From Allium sativum (taxonomy: Eukaryota > Streptophyta > Magnoliopsida > Asparagales > Amaryllidaceae): a DNA stretch of 64,000 nt. Each line of letters begins with the position of its first letter. Position 1 is the first letter of the stretch. Location: contig CM060919.1 in assembly GCA_030737875.1 (NCBI GenBank), positions 806,479,160-806,543,159 of the forward strand, given 5' to 3'. Made by a program: the position numbers and the translations under genes. The notes under the pieces are model-generated. The model saw only the letters and a list, made by a program, of their open reading frames with translations. It had not been told where the DNA came from and ran no database searches. This document shows, one piece after another, positions 22,945 through 35,288 of the stretch.

Positions 22945-24156
22945 TGATTAACATAGAAATGTGTTTATTTTATGCTCGTATATTTTATCTTTTGTAAATA
23001 AATAATTGATACTTTGGTTACTTTTGTGTGCTTTTACAGGATGTCAAGAAATGCCCCTTCATTTCAAATTAAAGGCCAACTACAGATAAAAAGCTACTTC
23101 CCCGTACTAAAGCCGTCTCAATTACAAAAGACGTCGTAGCTCACTGGTAAATGCATAGAGATTTGTACTGAGAGACCTGAGTTCGATCCCTGTCGAGCTC
23201 ACTTTTTGTCAAAGAAACGGAACGTGTTCACACTGGCCCTTTGCCATGAAGAATATTAGTTAGTGTTATATTATATATATACATATTCATGTGTATGTAT
23301 GATATTCACTAATAGACATTTCAGGGGTAGTCATGGAAATCACTTCAGAACATTCATTTTTCAATTTCCAATTAGAAGAATTTCTGTTTGATTTATTGCC
23401 AAGAAAAGATCAATTCTGAAGATTCCATCCTTTGTTGCCTTGGGAGTTTGATGAGCGTCCTTATTTGGAATAATTAATCACATGCAACTTAATCAACTAG
23501 CCATACGGAGGATTTGGAAGATATTCACCAAGATATGCATCAGATATTCTTAAAAGGATTATTTCCAATCAAGCTTGGTCAAAGAAGGCAAGAGATATGA
23601 TATTACTTCTTGGGAAAAGAGGGCCATTTAGTCATTGATTTGATTAGGATTTGGTCTACATCTCTATAAATATACATGATGTCCTATTATAAATGATATT
23701 CATATTTCTATTTTGTAGTCTCTTTGTTATAATAAAAGTCTTTTCTTTTCTAGTTTTATTATTTCATAACAATTTGTGTTATCTACCTAATTAGGTTTGG
23801 GTAGAACGCATATTGTTATTGTCTTTTATTACTGCTTGTTAGCGATTCACTGTTTGATTAGTTTCAACAGGAATCCTACTTTTAATTTCTGTTATTGTTC
23901 TAGTTGTTATTTTCTTTTTCTAGTAATTGTTTCTTTTCAGTTGTTGAATTTGGTGTTGATTTGATTAGATTCAGATCAACAATAAATTCACTAGCGTTAA
24001 AAACATCTCCAGATTTCGTCTAACTCGCCTAAGAATAAATAAATAATAATTTTTAATTACACCTCCCTGTGTTCGACCTGTTTGCTACACACATGTATGC
24101 TTGCAGAATTTATTATAAATATCGCGCTTGTCTAATTCATAGATTAGCGGCGATCA
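22945..24156 (+). repeat. 5' LTR of the Athila element
   Basis: 1212 bases, near-identical to 33358-34569. It holds a tRNA-like module (23128-23204), a TATATATATACATAT run near 23271, and CTATAAATATACATG near 23664 as a possible TATA box about 490 bases before the LTR end, followed by AATAAAAG near 23732. Confidence 0.93.
23128..23204 (+). other. tRNA-like module (Pol III A/B boxes) in the Athila 5' LTR
   Basis: CGTAGCTCACTGGTAAATGC matches the D-arm/A box of a tRNA and CCTGAGTTCGATCCCTGTCG the T-arm/B box, about 45 bases apart, with GAGAGACC between them as in a variable loop. The first and last bases do not pair as an acceptor stem. An almost identical copy is at 33542-33618 in the 3' LTR. 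It is tRNA-derived and may have come from a SINE. Confidence 0.65.
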
Positions 24157-24162
24157 AGTTTT

Positions 24163-24180
24163 TGGCGCCGTTGCTGGGGA
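24163..24180 (+). other. Primer binding site of the Athila element
   Basis: TGGCGCCGTTGCTGGGGA, six bases after the LTR end, is the well-known PBS form of Athila and related gypsy elements. Confidence 0.9.
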
Positions 24181-26519
24181 GGTAACGATTAAATTTTGTT
24201 ATTTATTTAATTTTCGATTCGTGTTAGTTTTCATTTTATTTTTCTCCTTCTGTTTTCGTGTATATATTGAAAAAAAAAACTTGAGTAGCTGATTTGGTAT
24301 CTCATATTGATACCGTACTCACTTAACCAAGAGAAAAAAAATCTTGCCATTTCTTCTTTATTTCTTTCCTTTCTTTTCTCTGTATTAATCCACAAAAAAA
24401 TCTCTTTTTGAAATCTTTCAATTCTCTTCCTGTAGTTAATTCGCCATTTGATTGCTTTCCACTTTTGCTATTTCTTATTTATTTCCATTTTTCCCCTCCA
24501 ATTAAACAGCAATCTCTTCCCATCTTCCTGCCTTCCTATACTGTAATCATCAAAAACCATCTCCACCAGTTCTGCAAATTTCCACACCATACTTCAGACC
24601 CCTCCATAAACAAGTCCACAACGTCCAGATCCTTCACAAGCATATCACTCCACAACCACGTTAAATCCACTCCCCTTCGCACAACGTCCATACACCATAT
24701 CTTCGATTTCCACACAGTTCGTCACCTGACCACCTTTCTCCAATTCAATCTATCCAGTACCATACACCAGATCCACCCTTACCCTCTGCACCATCCTTCC
24801 TTTTGGCACACAAACCCACCTCAGTTTACAATCTCAGCCTTCAACAAGTTCACCAACCCTGCTACAAGCCACACCACTTCGCATAACCACAAGTTGATCG
24901 CCAATCAGTCTCCTACCGAAGGCCAAATCCGATTGGAATCATAGATCCAGATCTGAAGATCCCCAAAACGCCCCTTCTCCAAACCACAAGCCAACCTCCA
25001 CCATGTTCAAGTCAACATCCGATACCCCAAGACTTCAGTGCCTTCAACCAGATCCGAATTCCTACACAAACACATAATCCGAATCCGAATTCGAACCCCA
25101 CTCGCAGATCGAACGCTTAAATCGCGATTCAAAAAAAAAACCCAAAAGAACCCCCCCGAACCCTCAACTTCACAGCGAAACCACCCACTTCCACAAATCG
25201 AACTGGTTCTTGACATCGAAAAAAAAACGTGAATTATTTTGAAGTTCGTTTCTGGATTGCGAATTGTTTTTAGCTGAAAGGGGCGTGTTTTTTTTTCTGT
25301 TTGAGGGCTTCTTTTTGGTTAAAGGGGCGTGAGTTTATAACTGGAGTAGTGTGTTGAAGTCTGGTTTGATTTTAGGGTTTGTGTACGCCGTTTTGTGGTT
25401 TGAGTGAGTGCGTGATTTTCTTCTTTGATTGGAGGCGTGTTATATTTGGGTGAGTTATAGTTTATTTCTGAGATTTACAAGGGGCGTGAGAGTATATTGG
25501 GCCTTGATTTTTTGTGCTCTCGTATTGGTATGTGTGCCTATTCTGTTCAGCAAGAAGAACGATTTTTTTTAAGCTTCCTTTTTGTCCAATTAGTAGGGTT
25601 TATTTGTGATTTCTGCATTTAAAAGAATTTGTTTCCTTGTACGATCGACTCCAAATTAGTTGCCAGGGTTCGTTTTGTTTTGTAAGCCAGTCGGTTCAAA
25701 TTGTTCAACCTTGCTGCATCTAGATTTTGATTTTGATTTTTTTTAGTGTTTTGTTTTGTTTTGTTTTCTATTAAAAAAAATCCTTAGAATCATAGGTCGA
25801 AGAAAATAGTCAAGCAGCAACAAAGAATCGATGAACGGATTGCAAACAGTTAATTGAATTATCAGTGCTATTCAATTTCTCTGGAAGGACAGCCATACCC
25901 CGCGGTAATATTTTTCTAAACTCTACAGGTGCTTTGCTGCAAAAGAAAAAAATATAGACAATTGTTGTAAAAATTCTCTGCAGGGGCAGCGGCTTGAATG
26001 TAATTTTTTTAATTTCTGCAATTGTTTTGTGTGATTGTTGTTATTTCTGCATTTTTATTCATTCTGTTAAGGGCAATACCCCAATTCACATAAGGTGAGG
26101 GATTTCATCACCCTTTCCTTAGCCCACAAATTGCATTTCATCGTAGAATCTGACTAATAATAACGGTTAGACATTGGACTTAAGGGAGTCACGGGCTCAT
26201 CTAGGGCTTAATTGTATTGTGATAGTTGATTCATTTGGAACGAATTATTTCTCGGTGTCTAGACAATGGCAGAGAAATAACTGTTTATAAATACTACGGT
26301 GATTCGTAAATATTATATCGGTTGTTACTCTGAAGGTACTTAAACCTTCGGCTACATTGCTAGGGTGATTCCTGGTGTACCGATAACTCATGTCCGTTAA
26401 CTGGCTGAGAAATCTTTTGATCTAAGTAATCAAAGGCGTCACTATATAATTTTAGGTTAGGAGCCATTAAGGACAGAAAATTTCATTGTAGCTAAATTCT
26501 GTGCTTGCATTTAACAACA
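24181..26519 (+). other. Athila leader between PBS and gag
   Basis: A 2.3 kb leader, typically long for Athila. It is pyrimidine-rich at 24330-24900, where a 178-codon frame stays open (24408-24944) because of skewed composition; its Ser/His/Pro-rich translation resembles no family I know. A-rich and GGGGCGTG-rich stretches follow (25200-25500). Probably untranslated. Confidence 0.65.
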
Positions 26520-27400
26520 ATGAGTGAAAAAAGTGTCAGCCAACAAAATTCTCCTAGGGGTTCTCGAATCAACCAAAATTTTCCAACCGAATTGGATCAA
26601 AATCGAGTGAATCAAAACTTTCCAAACTTTGGGGATCAAAACCAAATAAATCAAAATTTTCAAAATCTCAATATCCAAATGGATAGACCCTTGTCTCTTC
26701 GTGATCGATGTTATCCTACTAGGACCGTTCAACCATCTGTCATTGTGTTCCCACCAGCTGAAGGAAACAATTTTGAGCTAAAACATTCTTTTATCCAAGG
26801 GGTACCAAAATTTACTGGGTCTGAAAATGCTTATGAATTTCTGAGTGAATTTGAATTGTATGCCTCCACAACAAAAATGCAACAACTATCTAACGAATCG
26901 ATCAAGCTAAGGCTAATTCCATTTGCACTACTTGAAAGCGCTAAAAGATGGCTAAATTCTCTTTCACGACATTCCATAAGAAGTTGGGATGAATTTGTCA
27001 CTGCATTCTTGAAGAAGTTTTTCCCTTTCCATAAAACACTAAAAATCCGAACCGAGATAAATCAATTTTGTCAAAATGAGGGGGAAACTTTTTCAAAATA
27101 CTTTGAGAGATTCAACCAGCTATTATATAGTTGTCCTCATCATGGAATTCTAAAAGATCACTTATGTCAAATTGCATATGAAGGGCTAAACTATCAGACT
27201 AGAACTCAACTAGAATCAATGTGTGGAGAAGACTTTATGTCTAAAACAGCCGATGAAGCTTGGCGGTTTTTAGAAGATTATTCTGAAAAGAAATGCAGTG
27301 GGAATCGATTCGTGTTCCCATTTGTACTTCTACTAGAGGAGTGCATGTCGTGGACCCAAGTCAAATTCCCTTAGAAAATCAAACTCCTCAAGCCGGAGAA
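26520..27400 (+). pseudogene. Athila gag, frameshifted at its end
   Basis: Starts at ATG 26520 (MSEKSVSQQ). After an Asn/Gln/Phe repeat-like N-terminus (NQNFPN...) comes the gag core: FELKHSFIQGVPKFTGSE, then KLRLIPFALLESAKRWLNSL, FLKKFFPFHKT and CPHHGILKDHLCQI (residues about 85-235). These match Athila gag. The frame changes near 27295 and again near 27405. Between them another frame reads VHVVDPSQIPLENQTPQAG, the natural continuation. Gag forms the particle; two small indels break it here. Confidence 0.85.
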
Positions 27401-27404
27401 GGGT

Positions 27405-29061
27405 TACCCCACTATTATCTCAAGACCAAGCCAATGCCGTAGCTCAAAATAATCCTTACTCATCCACGTACAACCCTGGTTGGAGGAACCACCCAAATTT
27501 TTCGTGGTCAAACCCCAATAATTCGGCTAACCCATCTCACGTGCAACCCTTTATTCCCAATCTGAATTACCAAGCTCCTTCTTCCAATTCTCAAACATCT
27601 CAAGCTTCACCTCAATCCAAACAACCTTATAGGCACCTCAATTTTCAAACATCAAACCAATCCTCTCAATCTTCTCAACCGTCACAAGAAATTGTGCGTC
27701 TAGAAAAACAATTGAGCTCTTACGAAGCCAAAATAAACTTGCAAGACGCTAAAATGGACCAAATGATGAATATGATAAAGGAAATGGCGAAAAATAATGA
27801 GAGGGGAAATTTTCCAAGTCAACCTGAGGTGAATCCAAAATATAACTCTCGTGCTGTAAATTCTTGTGAGAACGAAAATCATAATCCAGTCAACGCAATT
27901 ACAACCCTTCGATCTGGTAAGAGGATTGATAATAACGTGGGCAACCCTGGCGAACCTTCTAACTCGACCCCAATCCCTAATCTTGATGATCACCCATTGG
28001 CTTCGAATGCCAATTCTTCTAAACCTCAAGTTCCCTTAAATGTTGGCAATCCCAACAGTTCTTCTCCCAGTGTCGGCAAACCCGACCCACCTTCGAAAAT
28101 TAATGTTGGCAATACCAACATTCCATCTTCTACAACCTTACCACCTTCTCTTCCTTTGGATAAACCTTCTTCTTCGAATGATGAAACTCATCACAGAGTC
28201 GAAAAACCAGTAGCTCCTTTTCCTCATAGACTCAATAATAAGAAGAAAGCGGCAAATTTTGATAAAATTCTGGAAATTTTCAAACAAGTCAGTGTGAACA
28301 TTCCTCTTTTAGACACCATTGAACAAATTCCTCAATATGCTAAATGTCTTAAGGAATTGTGCACACAAAAACGTGCGACCAATGTCCCAAAAACCGCCTT
28401 TCTAACTGCAAATACAAGCTTTGTTCTTTCGAATCTTGCCCCAGTCAAGTATAAAGACCCTGGCTGCCCTATGATTGATTGTAAAATAGGAAACACTCAC
28501 ATCTCTCGTGCCCTACTCGACCTTGGTGCCAGTGTCAACCTTCTCCCTTATACTGTCTATCATCAACTTGGACTAGGGGAGATTAAACCAACAAACATCA
28601 CACTTCAACTAGCCAATCGATCTGTCAAAAAGCCATTGGGAATTATCGAAGACGTCTTGATACAGATCGAACAGTTTTACTTCCCTGTCGATTTTATAGT
28701 TCTAGAAACAGAGCCTGTCTCAAATCCCAAAGTTCAAATACCATTGATCTTAGGACGCCCTTTCTTAGCAACCTCTAATGCTGTCATTAATTGTAGGAAT
28801 GGCCAGCTTCGACTTTCCTTCGAGCACCTAACCATTGAGCTAAACATCTTTAATCTCAACAAACAATCTAGGGATTTTGAGATCGATGAAATTGACATGA
28901 TTCAAACCATAGTTGATGAAACCTCTAGTGACACTTCTGAAGCCTTGAAAATGTGTCTTGACCATTTCTACTCTAATTTCGATGAACTCGCATACATTTC
29001 CGAACTAAACAAAATCTTGACTCCGACACTTCGTCACCTGAATCTAACCAAGGAATGTTGA
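27405..29061 (+). pseudogene. Athila gag C-terminus and protease
   Basis: Open for about 550 codons. It begins NPGWRNHPNFSWSN (about 27467), a known post-gag motif, then a Ser/Gln/Asn/Pro-rich linker with three GNPN/GNTN repeats (about 27930-28120). PPR-like basic text leads to the protease core at about 28505-28800: ALLDLGASVNLLPYTVY (catalytic Asp), FPVDFIVLETE and IPLILGRPFLATSNA. DLGAS in place of D(T/S)GA is normal for Athila. The stop at 29059-29061 overlaps the pol frame, where relatives usually read on, so a further frame change separates it from RT. Confidence 0.82.
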
Positions 29062-31991
29062 CCAATGTTGATACACAAGAACTTCCTAAGTTAAACCTCA
29101 AACCCTTGCCACCAGACCTTAAGTATGCCTACCTAGACTCTTCAAAAACTTTTCCCGTAATCTGGGCCTCCGATCTTACTGAGGACCAAGAAGAAAAACT
29201 CTTAGAAGTTTTGCGGGAAAAGAAAGACGCCTTAGGGTGGGAAATTAGCGATATAAAAGGAATTAGCCCATCAATTGTGGAACATCGCATACATTTAGTT
29301 GATGAGGCTAAACCCACCCGTGAGGTTCAAAGGCGATTAAACCCAAGCATGAGAGAAGTGGTCAAGGAGGAGATAATCAAATGTCTAGACAATAACATCA
29401 TCTATCCCATCTCTGATAGTACTTGGGTGATTCCGGTACAAGTTGTACCAAAGAAGTCGGGAGTCACAGTGATCAAAAACGACAGTAATGAACTCGTCCC
29501 AACAAAAATCAAAACCAAATGGCGTGTGTGTATCGACTATCGAAAGCTTAACTCAGCCACACGAAAAGACCATTTTCCCTTGCCTTTTATTGATCAAATG
29601 CTCGAACGCAAAGCGGGACATGAGTACTACTGTTTTCTCGATGGATACTCTGGCTATAACCAAATTCTTGTTGCTTTAGAAGATCAACATAAGACCACCT
29701 TTACTTGTCCCTTTGGAACCTTTGCTTATCGTCGCATGCCTTTTGGTCTTTGTAATGCCCCCGCGACTTTCCAAAGGTGTATGATGAGTATTTTCTCTGA
29801 TATGGTGGAAGAATTCTTGGAAATATTCATGGACGATTTTTCAATCTATGGATCATCTTTTTCCCAATGCCTCACTCATTTAGAACTCGTCCTTAAGCAT
29901 TGTAAGGAGAAATCACTCGTGCTTAATTGGGAAAAATGTCGCTTTATGGTAAAAAGGGGGATAGTTCTAGGTCATGTCGTCTCAAAAGATGGCCTTGAAG
30001 TCAATAAATCCAAAATCGATTTGATTGCTAATTTACCTCCTCCTAAGTCTGTCAAAGATGTTCGTTCATTTCTTGGCCATGCAGGATTCTATAGAAGATT
30101 CATTAAGGATTTCTCAAAAATTTCAAAACCTCTCTCGAATTTACTTGCCAAAGACGTAAAGTTTGAATTTTCCAATGATTGCAAAACATCCTTTGAAACT
30201 CTTAAGTCAATCTTGACCACAACTCCCATCATTCAACCTCCTGATTGGACTCGACCCTTTGAACTTATGTGCGACACTTCTGACTTTGCAATTGGAGCCA
30301 TCTTGGGTCAGCGAATTGATAAACTCCCTCAAGTCATTTACTACGCTAGCAAAACCTTAAACGAGGCCCAATTGAATTACTCAACTACTAAAAAGGAATT
30401 TTTGGTAGTTGTCTTCGCTCTTGAGAAATTCATACCATATCTCATAGGATCCAAAGTCATAGTTTACACTGACCATGCTGCCCTACGATATTTGCTTTCT
30501 AAAAAGGATGCCAAGGCCCGCTTGATTTGTTGGATCCTTCTTCTTCAAGAATTCGATATAGAAATACGAGATAAAAAGGGTTCTGAAAATGTCGTAGCTG
30601 ATCATCTCTCTCGAATTGTGCACGAAAATGATAACGACACCCAAATCGATGACTATTTTCCTGACGAACAACTCCTTTCGATCTCTAACACCCCTTGGTA
30701 CGCTGACATTGTGAATTATCTTGTCACACAACAAACACCCACTGAATAGTCGAAACAAGATAAACAAAAATTTCTCTCGAAAGTTCGCAACTTCTATTGG
30801 GACGACCCATATCTTTTCAAATACTATCCAGACCAAATCATTTGAAGGTGTGTGCCTGATCATGAACACCAAAGTATTCTCTCCTTCTCACATGACCATG
30901 CTTGTGGCGGTCATTTTGGAGCAAGAAAAACTGCTGCAAAAGTTTTGCAAAGCGGTTTTTATTGGCCCACAATCTTCCGTGACGCTTTCGAATTTTGCTC
31001 TAAATGTGAGCGATGTCAAAGAACGGGTCGAATCACTATGCGAAACATGATGCCTCTCAACCTCATTTTAGTGATTGAATTATTCGATGTTTGGGGCATC
31101 GATTTCATGGGACCATTCCCTAATTCATTTGGGAATCTTTACATCTTGCTTGCGGTAGATTATGTCTCAAAATGGGTTGAAGCCATTCCGACCAAAACCA
31201 ACGACAACAAGGTTGTTGTCAAATTCCTCAAAGAAAACATCTTTTCACGCTTTGGCACACCTCGAGCTATCATTAGCGATAATGGCACTCACTTCTGTAA
31301 TCGTGCTTTTAAGTCCTTGCTCAAGAAATACTCAATCACACACAAGCTGTCGACCGCCTACCATCCACAAACTAGTGGGCAAGTAGAAGTCTCAAATAGA
31401 TAAATCAAACAAATTCTTGAGAAAACCGTGAATTCCAATAGACAAGATTGGTCCGTAAAACTGATTGATGCACTTTGGGCTTTTCGCACTGCTTATAAAA
31501 CCAATCTAGGGATGTCACCATATCGATTAGTCTTTGGAAAGGCCTGTCACTTACCTCTTGAATTAGAGCATCGTGCTCTTTGGGCCATAAAATTTTTGAA
31601 TTTTGACTTAGAAAAAGCCGGCTCGCATAGGAAGTTACAAATTTCAGAATTAGAGGAATTAAGAAATGAGGTGTATGAAAATGCAAAAATCTACAAAGAA
31701 AGAACCAAAGCCCAACACGACAAAAACATACTCCGTAAGGAATTCAACGTAGGTCAAAAAGTTCTTTTATACGACTCTAGACTTCACTTGTTTCCAGGAA
31801 AACTCAGATCTCGATGGACTGGACCTTATGTCGTGAAAACAGTATATCCTCATGGAGCGGTTGAAATTGAAAATCCTAGGTATGGAAAAGTCTTCAAAGT
31901 AAACAGTCAACGACTGAAACCATTTTTGGAATTCGAGCAATATGACGAAGACGACCCTATCGATCTGCATGAGCCTGGTCATCCACCATGA
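29055..31991 (+). pseudogene. Athila pol: RT, RNase H and integrase with three in-frame stops
   Basis: One frame interrupted by TAG 30747, TGA 30843 and TAA 31401. RT (29250-30120) is intact: [31 protein letters not shown] (first Asp), [23 protein letters not shown] (Asp pair). RNase H (30250-30625) has [43 protein letters not shown] and VADHLSR, all catalytic acids present. Integrase: HHCC zinc at about 30886-31020 ([19 protein letters not shown]), first Asp in WGIDFMGPF, second in ISDNGTHF, Glu in SGQVEVSNR just before the TAA; then the GPY-type C-terminus ([16 protein letters not shown]). The third stop stands where GAA is expected in relatives. Few lesions suggest a recent loss of activity. 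Confidence 0.9.
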
Positions 31992-33357
31992 AATCGGGTG
32001 GTACACGTTATTTTTCTGTTATTTTTCTTTTTCATTTTTTTTTTCTGCCTTAGACAGTTGGGACACTGTCTCAATCAAGTGTGGGGGGGGGGAGTCTGCA
32101 TTGCATTCTTTTGATTTTTCTTTAATTTTTATTTCTTTTCATGTAGGACCATCATACATTTTATATCATAGTAACATACCATAATTTTTTTTTTAAAATA
32201 TGACTCATTTTCAATTGATACAACAAAATAAGTTTGCAACTTTTAGCCAGTTGATAGTATTTTTTTCTCTCAACTTAGATCGAATAAGAAATATAATGAA
32301 AAGTTTAATTTTGAGGGATAATAGTGTAACCGGTACATAGGGAGATTCTTAGGTGATGGCCGTGAAATCTATTCTATATTGTAGACCTTGTTTAAATAAG
32401 TGGAGGACTTAAAATACTTATAATGGCTTGTCAAATCTTTAAAACTAAGTTGTGTTAAGTTGAATTCGTGTAACTCTCTTTTTGTGCTTATTAATTCAAT
32501 AATAATAATAGTAATCCAAGGGTATCCAACATTGCTTGTATATCGAGCGTTGGTGTGCAAACCCGCCAAGCTCTATCCGACACGTTGTTGACAAAGTCAG
32601 CGTTGGAATATCTTGGTCTCATTTTATGAGATTGGACACCTATGGATTACCAACACGTTGTTGACAAAGTCAAAGTCGGCCTACACAATCCGCCAAGCTC
32701 TTTACCCACTCTTAGTTAGTCCGCGAGGCAGTGCATGGGTGGTAAACCTTGGTCTTCTAAGTTAGGTGTATGTACTTAATCATAAATTTTAAAATTTTAT
32801 AGAATAAAGAATAAGCGATGAAGCCCAAACACTTCTTGACCTTATTGATTTGACTAGCCATACATGAGAAAATAATAATACCACTTTTCAAATTGTGCCA
32901 AGCAAACTAAGAATTTATTTCATGGCTGCACTATGTTATCAACCGAACTAACTGGCCAAACTGGAATTTAACATTTGAAAACTTGATTTATATTGAAAAT
33001 TTGTGACAAGTCGAGGTATCTAAAATAATATCAACTGATTAAAAATTATTAACTTAATTTGTTGTATCACTTTCCTGAGATAAGTCGCGTTTTCATTTTT
33101 CGTTTTTATTTTTGCATATGTCCATTGCATTCATGTAGTTTCAATAGAATCATAGCATACTGCATTTGGATTTTGTGGGTAGTATCCGATGAGAACCCTC
33201 ACGAGACACCACTCGTCCTACTAGGGACACCTAGAGGTTTAACGGCTTGTTGCATGCGCTCAATGCGATCGTGTTTCCTACGAAAGTGCGACCTATCTAG
33301 TTAGTTTTTCATTTTCTTTTTACTCGAGGACGAGTAAAAGATAAGTGTGGGGGTATT
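31992..33357 (+). other. Athila 3' non-coding region with internal purine tract
   Basis: 1.37 kb between the integrase stop and the 3' LTR. It is too short for the env-like frame of some Athila elements and no such frame is seen. At 32078-32094 AAGTGTGGGGGG resembles the true PPT and could be a second plus-strand priming site. A pair of related segments (32521-32600 and 32641-32720, both with ACACGTTGTTGACAAAGTC) forms a degenerate direct repeat. Confidence 0.65.
33343..33357 (+). other. Polypurine tract of the Athila element
   Basis: AAGTGTGGGGGTATT is directly next to the 3' LTR; GGACGAGTAAAAGATAAGTG before it is the context often seen in gypsy elements. Confidence 0.88.
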
Positions 33358-34569
33358 TGATTAACATAGAAATGTGTTTATTTTATGCTCGTATATTTTA
33401 TCTTTTGTAAATAAATAAATGATACTTTGGTTACTTTTGTGTGCTTTTACAGGATGTCAAGAAATGCCCCTTCATTTCAAATTAAAGGCCAACTACAGAT
33501 AAAAAGCTACTTCCCCGTACTAAAGCCATCTCAATTACAAAAGACGTCGTAGCTCACTGGTAAATGCATAGAGATTTGTACTGAGAGACCTGAGTTCGAT
33601 CCCTGTCGAGCTCACTTTTTGCCAAAGAAACGGAACGCGTTCACAGTGGCCCTTTGCCATGAAGAATATTAATTAGTGTTATATTATATATATACATATT
33701 CATGTGTATGTATGATATTCACTAATAGACATTTCAGGGGTAGTCATGGAAATCACTTCAGAACATTCATTTTTCAATTTCCAATTAGAAGAATTTCTGT
33801 TTGATTTATTGCCACGAAAAGATCAATCCCGAAGATTCCATCCTTTGTTGCCTTGGGAGTTTGATGAGCGTCCTTATTTGGAATAATTAATCACATGCAA
33901 TCTAATCAACTAGCCATACGGAGGATTTGGAAGATATTCACCAAGATATGCATCAGATATTCTTAAAAGGATTATTTCCAATCAAGCTTGGTCAAAGAAG
34001 GCAAGAGATATGATATTACTTCTTGGGAAAAGAGGGTCATTTAGTCATTGATTTGATTAGGATTTGGTCTATATCTCTATAAATATACATGATGTCCCAT
34101 TGTAAATGATATTCATATTTCTATTCTGTATTCTCTTTGTTCTAATAAAAGTCTTTTCTTTTCTAGTTTTATTATTTCATAACAATTTGTGTTATCTACC
34201 TAATTAGGTTTGGGTAGAATGCATATTGTTATTGTCTTTTATTACTGCTTGTTAGCGATTCACTGTTTGATTAGTTTCAACAGGAATCCTACTTTTAATT
34301 TCTGTTATTGTTCTAGTTGTTATTTTCTTTTTCTAGTAATTGTTTCTTTTCAGTTGTTGAATTTGGTGTTGATTTGATTAGATTCAGATCAACAATAAAT
34401 TCATTAGCGTTAAAAACATCTCCAGATTTCGTCTAACTCGCCTAAGAATAAATAAATAATAATTTTTAATTACACCTCCCTGTGTTCGACCTGTTTGCTA
34501 CACACCTGTATGCTTGCAGAATTTATTATAAGTATCGCGCTTGTCTAATTCATAGATTAGCGGCGATCA
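33358..34569 (+). repeat. 3' LTR of the Athila element
   Basis: 1212 bases, matching 22945-24156 throughout, including the tRNA-like module at 33542-33618. It is followed by the TSD AGGAC. Confidence 0.93.
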
Positions 34570-34574
34570 AGGAC

Positions 34575-35288
34575 TATAAAGTGGATGTAGGCTATGACTT
34601 AGCCGAACCACTATAAAAATATCATGTGTCATTTACTTTCATGCATTATATGTATATACCTTCATCTACTATTCTGTTGCGATTATGGAATATAATATGA
34701 TTTAAAACCTGAAAGGTTGAAAACAGTTTATACGCAAGAAAAAGCACAACGACTATTTGTGCGACAAGACATAAAAGAATGGAAAAACGATATTCTTAAC
34801 TCTAACTCTCGAGAATTGAGAGAGAGTATAAAAGGACGGGAAGACGACGTCCTCTGAGGCGTGAAGGTGCACCCAGACAAGAGACCGCCTCAGTAAGAAC
34901 TCTAACCTGAGTATAAGACAGGAGAGTATAAAAAAAATGCTAGAAAAAACGACAGGCATTGACGACACAGAAAATGCAATCCCGTCAGAAAATCGGGGAC
35001 ATTCAGACTACTTGATTAAGTCTTGAATAGTTTTTTGAGATCGACTGGGGGCATATATGTATACACATATTTCCCCCTACCATAACTTCATTACACGACT
35101 ATAGTAAAACATGCATTCTTACATAAGTGCATAACTAATGGCTAACAGACATTGCAGAAAATGAATTATTTTTTATTTACGAATGAATGAATTTGTACAG
35201 GAAAATAGCCAAAAAAGAAGGTGCAAGAGCCACCCTTATAGCAGCAATTGTTGGTCTACCAAATGCTAAAACAACGCAAGACAACCCA
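34575..35288 (+). other. Tat interior downstream of the Athila insertion (non-coding)
   Basis: AAGTGGATGTAGGCTATGACTTAGCCGAACCACTATAA (34581 onward, quoted in parts: AAGTGGATGTAGGC, CCGAACCACTATAA) echoes a segment of the element's own LTR at 17030-17060. No sense frame is seen. This would be the 3' flank of the antisense gene; TTTATT near 35170 would read AATAAA on the minus strand, a possible poly(A) signal about 110 bases past its stop. Confidence 0.5.

Larger units (their letters stand above)
22945..34569 (+). mobile_element. Athila-type Ty3/gypsy element, nearly complete
   Basis: LTRs of 1212 bases each (22945-24156, 33358-34569) run TGATTAACATAG to GGCGATCA, with TSD AGGAC, PBS TGGCGCCGTTGCTGGGGA and PPT AAGTGTGGGGGTATT. 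Order: long leader, gag, protease, RT, RNase H, integrase, 1.37 kb 3' non-coding. The gag core and the CDLGAS/LDLGAS-type protease are Athila-like. The LTRs differ at about 20 sites by eye (under 2%), so it is the youngest layer, inserted in the already present Tat copy. There is no env-like frame. Frame changes in gag and three stops in pol make it inactive. Confidence 0.93.

Noticed and set aside
23128..23204. Functional tRNA gene
   Set aside because: A and B boxes are present but no acceptor stem or full cloverleaf is seen; it is inside an LTR and duplicated with it.
24408..24944. 178-codon gene in the Athila leader
   Set aside because: It lies between PBS and gag in a pyrimidine-rich stretch; the translation is low in complexity and resembles no known family.
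31992..33357. Env-like gene of the Athila element
   Set aside because: The region is only 1.37 kb and has no frame of suitable length or membrane-type pattern.
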